A stretch of DNA of 64,000 bases, taken from contig DAHG01000060.1 of NCBI GenBank assembly GCA_002495885.1, forward strand, positions 30,844 through 94,843, written 5' to 3'. This document shows, piece by piece, positions 60,413-64,000 of the stretch. A program made the position numbers and the translations under genes. Numbering within the stretch: position 1 is the first letter of the stretch; each line of letters opens with the position of its first letter. Below the pieces are notes generated by a model. That model worked only from the letters and a program-made list of their open reading frames with translations. It was not told the origin of the DNA and made no database searches. The stretch is from Methanocellaceae archaeon UBA148. GTDB lineage: Archaea > Halobacteriota > UBA148.

Positions 60413-61432
60413 GTGGGTGAACGAGTGATATTTGACCCTTTCATCATCGCAATATTCGCCGCTGGACTGTACATGGCATGGAACGTAGGGGCAAACGATC
60501 TAGCAAATGCGATGGGAACTACGGTTGGCATCGGTACATTAAGCCTCAAACAAGCCATTGTACTAGGCGGAGTTGTGAGTTTTTCAGGCGCTGTGCTATT
60601 TGGCTCTAGGGTAACGGAAACAGTGGCAAAGGGTATCGTTCCGATCTCGTTGATCGATGCGCATTCTGTCATGTTAGGGGCATTGGCTGCTACTTTGGCG
60701 GCTGGAGTCTGGGTTACCTTTGCCACATATCTTAATCTTCCAGTATCAACATCTCATTCCATAGTGGGTGCAATGCTTGGCTTCGGACTTGTTGCCGTCA
60801 GCCAAGGAATCATAAGCATGGGAGATATTGTCTGGGTTGTTCTACTCAAAATTGCGGCTAGTTGGGTCCTTTCCCCAGTTGCAGGGGGAGTGGTAGCATT
60901 TCTGTTATTCAAGATGACTCAGCGGTTACTTGAACGAATGGATGACCCGCTTAAGGCTGATAGACCCCTCAGGTTTCTTGAGGTTGTCGCTTCATGTTGG
61001 GTGATATTTGCACTTGGCTCCAATGATGTAGCGAACGCAATAGGTCCGTTATCTGCAGCCTTGGGGGCGGTGGGGACGGAGCTGCCAATTTTGGTCCTGG
61101 CTTTTGGAGGTTTTGGTATCGTATTGGGCATGTTTACTTGGGGATACAGAATAATCGAGACCATAGGCAAAAAGATCACAGAGTTAACTCCTGCCAATGC
61201 TTTTGCAGCGCAATTTGGAGCGGCTGCCACAGTATTGGTCTGCTCCTCACTTGGAATGCCTGTTTCAACCACACACACAATGGTTGGAAGCGTAGTGGGA
61301 GTTGGACTCGCTGGCGGGTTAGAGGCAGTAGACCTAAGTGTGATATGGAAAATAGTTTTTTTGTGGGTGTTAACTGTCCCAATCGTAATGGTCGTTGCAG
61401 CTACGATCTATCTGGGGTTGATGATAATATGA
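60413..61432 (+). CDS. pit: PiT-family low-affinity phosphate permease
   Basis: 339 residues from GTG 60413 (a second GTG at 60425 is possible). About 10 helices with the duplicated PiT signature, MAWNVGANDLANAMGTTVG near residue 21 and WVIFALGSNDVANAIGPLSA near 196. LNLPVSTSHSIVGAMLGFG and LGMPVSTTHTMVGSVVGVG are the paired second motifs. Imports metal-phosphate with H+ or Na+. Follows the high-affinity Pst system, so both uptake routes sit side by side. Confidence 0.93.
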   Translation: MGERVIFDPFIIAIFAAGLYMAWNVGANDLANAMGTTVGIGTLSLKQAIVLGGVVSFSGAVLFGSRVTETVAKGIVPISLIDAHSVMLGALAATLAAGVWVTFATYLNLPVSTSHSIVGAMLGFGLVAVSQGIISMGDIVWVVLLKIAASWVLSPVAGGVVAFLLFKMTQRLLERMDDPLKADRPLRFLEVVASCWVIFALGSNDVANAIGPLSAALGAVGTELPILVLAFGGFGIVLGMFTWGYRIIETIGKKITELTPANAFAAQFGAAATVLVCSSLGMPVSTTHTMVGSVVGVGLAGGLEAVDLSVIWKIVFLWVLTVPIVMVVAATIYLGLMII

Positions 61433-61514
61433 GATATGCAATTGATTTAAATATCATAAAGATGTTAATGATTAATCGTTTGAATTAAATTCATATGTAG
61501 AGATGGAGGGCAAT

Positions 61515-62198
61515 ATGAGATACATGCGTTCGATTTTAGGTATTTTTGCAGAATCACCATTTAAGCCGTTGTACTCTCATGCGGAGAAGGCATGCGAAGC
61601 AGCATATAAATTAGAAGAGATCGTTCAAGCATATTGCGAGGTCGATGTTGAAAAGGTACAGGAGCTAAGTGAGGAAATCTCTGGCCTAGAACATGAAGCA
61701 GACATAATCAAACAAGAGATAAGAAAAAGATTGCCATATTCAGTGCTGTTGCCAGTTAATCGACAAGATGTACTGGAATTCTTAAAAACACAAGATGGGA
61801 TATCAGATAGTGCTGAGGATGTTGCCAAGCTGATGACGCTCAGATCATACGCCCTACCAAAGGAGATTAAGAGCGGGTTACTGGAAATGGCACAGATGAC
61901 AATGAAGACGATTGATGCATACCTAAGAGTGACTGAGAGGATTTCTCAATTAGTATCAACATCTTTTAGAAAAAAAGATATTAAAGAGATGCTAGAACTA
62001 ATTCCCCTTGTGGAGAAACTAGAGCATGAAATTGACATAATCGAGATCTTGCTGACCAAAAAAATCTTTCTCGCTGAGGATGAAATAGGTACCTTGGGTG
62101 TTTTCCATCTGGCCAAAATCTCGGATGTACTTGGCGATGTATCAGACAATGCAGCTAGGGCAGTCGATCGACTTAGAACGATGATGATATCTATATAA
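61515..62198 (+). CDS. DUF47/PhoU-like accessory protein of PiT
   Basis: 227 residues from the ATG at 61515, since GGAGGG at 61505-61510 sits at ideal distance and the earlier ATG (61503) lies inside this ribosome binding site. Helical PhoU-like protein (ALEITV-type absent); ELSEEISGLEHEADIIKQEI and ELIPLVEKLEHEIDIIEILL are the acidic metal-binding helices. DUF47 genes are typical partners of PiT permeases and are thought to regulate them. Confidence 0.88.
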   Translation: MRYMRSILGIFAESPFKPLYSHAEKACEAAYKLEEIVQAYCEVDVEKVQELSEEISGLEHEADIIKQEIRKRLPYSVLLPVNRQDVLEFLKTQDGISDSAEDVAKLMTLRSYALPKEIKSGLLEMAQMTMKTIDAYLRVTERISQLVSTSFRKKDIKEMLELIPLVEKLEHEIDIIEILLTKKIFLAEDEIGTLGVFHLAKISDVLGDVSDNAARAVDRLRTMMISI

Positions 62199-62781
62199 TT
62201 TTTCTCTCCTCTATGTCCCCCCTTGGAGATATCTCCGCGAATATTTGCCCCTCAAAAACATGTATTTGCGTATCTTCTTCCAACCACGAGTCTGGATACA
62301 ATCCTGCTTTCATACATGCCTGAGAGAGAAATTCTTCCTCGTCAAATTGGTGCTCAATGGCAACTTGTGGTAAAAGAAGCCCCTGATCCCCTCCTTTAGT
62401 GACTATCAAGCCATGTTTTCCAATCTCTATTTCTTGTGGTAACATCGTTGGCTTAGCATGAATAAGTCTTGGCGGAGTTAGCACAGTGACCTCAATTGTT
62501 ATTTCGTCCAGTTCTTCTGCACTAACAGGCATAAATCTTGGGTCTTTCTTAGCAGAACTTATCGCAGAATCGATGATGGCTTCACCTAATGGCATAGTAG
62601 GATATGGATACCCTATACACCCCCTTAGGCCATTTTTATGTAAGGTAACGAACACACCTCTTTTCTCACTAAATTTTTTCGGTAATTTCTCTGGAAGAAG
62701 TGTCTCACCGTTCCTGACATATTTATCAATAGCACTCCTAGCAAGCTTTACTGCACTTACACCTTCTTCGAGAGTTAACAC
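62191..62781 (-). CDS. AMMECR1 domain protein
   Basis: 196 residues from a GTG at 62781. The family core includes RGVFVTLHKNGLRGCIGYPY (the conserved LRGCIG), LGEAIIDSAISSAKKDPRFM, LDEITIEVTVLTPP and GKHGLIVTKGGDQGLLLPQV. Widely conserved in archaea and eukaryotes, function not established; a nucleotide/RNA-linked role has been proposed. A TATA box 27 bases upstream implies a leaderless transcript starting at the GTG itself. Overlaps the convergent DUF47 gene by eight bases. Confidence 0.92.
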   Translation of the reverse strand: MLTLEEGVSAVKLARSAIDKYVRNGETLLPEKLPKKFSEKRGVFVTLHKNGLRGCIGYPYPTMPLGEAIIDSAISSAKKDPRFMPVSAEELDEITIEVTVLTPPRLIHAKPTMLPQEIEIGKHGLIVTKGGDQGLLLPQVAIEHQFDEEEFLSQACMKAGLYPDSWLEEDTQIHVFEGQIFAEISPRGDIEERKII

Positions 62782-62804
62782 ATTTTGTTATTTAGGAGCA
62801 AAAG

Positions 62805-62812
62805 ATATATAT
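62805..62812. promoter_or_regulatory. Palindromic TATA element shared by AMMECR1 and RNase P RNA
   Basis: atatatat is its own complement. It is centred about 27 bases from the GTG of the leftward gene (62781) and about 24 bases from the RNase P RNA 5' end (about 62832), the correct archaeal distance on both sides. Confidence 0.45.
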
Positions 62813-62831
62813 GTTTTTTTGTGGGAATATA

Positions 62832-63133
62832 GGATTGAGAGAGGAGGGGCGGTTGCCGCAACCGAAGGTTGTGAGGAAAGTCCTCCCACCATCTGGACAT
62901 ACGAGTGCGTGTAAGCGCACAAGGCGAGAGTCTTGGCTCTGGCACAGAAACGATACCACGCTACACTAATGCGATGACTTCGCAAGAACGAGATCGTGTA
63001 GGTTGTGGGTGGAACGGCGAAACCTCGTAGGTGCAAGCCAAAGATGGGTAAATAAGGAGTCCAGCCGATACCCAAGTATGGCGCTCAGACGAATGCCGCT
63101 GAAACAAAAGGAGGCTTACCATCCTCACTCAAT
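62832..63133 (+). ncRNA. rnpB: RNase P RNA (archaeal type)
   Basis: Terminal helix P1 is ATTGAG (62834-62839) with CTCAAT (63128-63133). Universal elements are GAGGAAAGTCC in the 5' part, the CACAGAAACGATACCACGCT stretch, GGGTAAAT and the 3' AGCCGATACCC block. Together with the length of about 300 nt this is an archaeal type A-like RNase P RNA. It matures tRNA 5' ends with its protein subunits. Ends are estimated from P1. Confidence 0.9.
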
Positions 63134-63278
63134 TTCAAAAAAAACAAGATGATAAGTAGTTTAGAATAATATTATGAATATATTACAAACAAATCTGAGA
63201 ACGCTTATTGACTTATATATAATTTAGCAAAGCCCAAAATTTGACCAATGCAGTTTTTGATCCTTGAGCATGATCCAT

Positions 63279-63295
63279 GCGAAAAAAACAAAGAT
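63279..63295 (-). terminator. Oligo-T terminator after 5S rRNA
   Basis: The minus strand after the 5S gene reads CTTTGTTTTTTTCG, a T-rich run of the kind where archaeal RNA polymerase stops. No other terminator for the rRNA operon is visible. The remaining 63134-63278 is AT-rich without a gene. Confidence 0.45.
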
Positions 63296-63299
63296 AAGT

Positions 63300-63426
63300 G
63301 AGCATAGCAGCGACCTATGGTTCCCACGTGCTCGCGCTCCGCAGTACAGCATAGAACGCAGACGGCCTTATCTTCTGGGTTCGAGATGGGACCAGGAGTT
63401 TCCCCGTCGCTATGACCGCTATGCCC
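63300..63426 (-). rRNA. rrf: 5S ribosomal RNA
   Basis: Helix I forms between GGGCATAGCGG at the 5' end (63426 downward) and GCTGCTATGCT at the 3' end. Inside are GGGGAAACTCCTGGTCCCAT and CTCGAACCCAGAAGATAAGG, the conserved loop B/C sequences of 5S rRNA. End positions may shift by a few bases. Confidence 0.9.
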
Positions 63427-63490
63427 AACATATTAATGCTTCATCCCCTACACTTCTTCATCTTCTACACTCAGTTTCAAGAGTTTCAGA

Positions 63491-63612
63491 AGCCAAGGAC
63501 CGGAATTGAACCGGCAAAAAGCCGCTCTCCACCGAGAAGAAACTACGTTGCTCCTTCGATGATCCTCTTTTTCAACTGCAGGCGGCTGCGTTAACCATTC
63601 CGCCACCTTGGC
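63491..63612 (-). tRNA. tRNA-Cys (GCA) with a 49-nt intron
   Basis: Acceptor arms GCCAAGG (63612-63606) and CCTTGGC pair fully; the discriminator is U, as expected for tRNA-Cys. The anticodon stem is GCCGC/GCGGC and the loop CTGCAG-A gives anticodon GCA at 63577-63579. The intron (63527-63575) splits positions 37 and 38, the canonical archaeal site for bulge-helix-bulge splicing. T arm GCCGG-TTCAATT-CCGGT. Encoded between 23S and 5S rRNA. Confidence 0.88.
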
Positions 63613-63704
63613 ATCAAAGGATAGCAGCCTTTTGATATCTTGCCCTACCTAAGATAGAACTGACCACACATAAGTTTGCGACCCAAATATCGCCTGAATT
63701 CAGC

Positions 63705-64000
63705 TAAGCAAACTGGCTCGGGCGTTAGTGGTCGCGGACTGAACATCTCGTTGCCTTGATGCGTACATCCCGACTCTATTAAACTCTTCTTCTAAGAGTG
63801 CCCTTTAGAAGTCTCTTTTCAGGGGTGGTTTCGAGCTTAGATGCTTTCAGCTCTTATCCACTGGTGCGTGGCTGCTCGATGTGCCCTGTCGGACAACCGA
63901 TAGACTAGAGGCACCGTTGCCTAGTTCCTCTCGTACTATAAGCAACTTCCCCTCAGACCTCAAAACACCCCTAACAGATAGTAACCGACCTGTCTCACGA
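63705..64000 (-). rRNA. rrl: 23S ribosomal RNA, 3' portion (cut by window edge)
   Basis: The minus strand carries the conserved sarcin-ricin loop AGTACGAGAGGAACTAGGCA and the following GGCACATCGAGCAGCCACGC and AGCTCGAAACCACCCCTGAA blocks of domain VI. The 3' end is placed a little beyond CGCGACCACTAACG and is approximate. The 5' part lies beyond the right edge. Confidence 0.92.

Noticed and set aside
60409..60726. Minus-strand frame opposite the phosphate permease
   Set aside because: Composition mirrors the permease codons; typical antisense shadow of a membrane-protein gene.
63264..63594. Protein-coding frames over the 5S/tRNA region
   Set aside because: They overlap clear 5S rRNA and tRNA-Cys genes on the other strand.
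1..64000. CRISPR array
   Set aside because: No regularly spaced direct repeats of 25-40 bases were seen, and no cas gene.

Overview
The window is archaeal, most likely euryarchaeal (methanogen or ANME-like, genus not decided). The evidence is an archaeal DnaG-type primase, an archaeal RNase P RNA, a tRNA-Cys interrupted by a 49-nt intron in the anticodon loop, UPF0146 and AMMECR1 proteins, and TATA-box promoters placed for leaderless or short-leader transcripts. The DNA is AT-rich; structured RNA genes stand out as GC-richer islands.

Region 1 (1-50.1 kb) is one very large surface-glycan island. It opens with a truncated GT4 gene and a forward operon of GT4/GT2 glycosyltransferases plus a Gfo/Idh/MocA oxidoreductase and an unrecognised TIM-barrel protein (1.1-8.6 kb). 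A small module follows (8.5-13.6 kb) with two cytidylyltransferase-like proteins (one a chimera with a transposase-like N-terminus), an OPA-like transporter, a methyltransferase and a CDP-alcohol phosphatidyltransferase; it looks like head-group or phospho-alcohol chemistry. From 13.7 to 31.7 kb the genes run leftward: a flippase-like membrane protein, GT-C enzymes, GT4/GT2 enzymes, a GMD-like dehydratase, the dTDP-sugar set (RmlA, RmlB, RmlC-like, FdtA/QdtA-like, DegT aminotransferase), an AsnB-like amidotransferase lacking its glutaminase Cys and translationally linked to a 43-residue peptide ORF, and a B12-type radical SAM protein. From 31.8 to 45.7 kb come a multi-membrane GT-C-like protein and an almost complete CDP-3,6-dideoxyhexose pathway (RfbF, RfbG, RfbH, a reductase, and a CDP-paratose 2-epimerase), so the predicted sugar is CDP-tyvelose. 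This stretch also holds a zinc-ribbon epimerase, a Wzx-type flippase and UDP-xylose synthase. From 46.8 to 50.1 kb are a sugar nucleotidyltransferase, UDP-glucose dehydrogenase and a nucleotidyltransferase-cupin fusion. Together these make dTDP-, CDP- and UDP-activated sugars, assemble them on a lipid carrier and flip the product.

Region 2 (50.1-56.2 kb) is housekeeping: UPF0146, a 55-residue ORF ahead of a RimI-type acetyltransferase, DnaG, a small Toprim protein, a possible H/ACA guide RNA, dihydroorotase and a PhoU-AbrB regulator. An attC-like palindrome lies at 50.4 kb. Region 3 (56.2-62.2 kb) is a phosphate locus: PstSCAB-PhoU, then a PiT permease with its DUF47 partner, with a relic of the dihydroorotase gene between them. 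Region 4 (62.2-64 kb) has AMMECR1, RNase P RNA, and the 3' part of an rRNA operon in the order 23S - tRNA-Cys - 5S on the minus strand.

Starts were re-chosen at several genes from overlaps and ribosome binding sites; function beyond the family level is inference throughout the glycan island.
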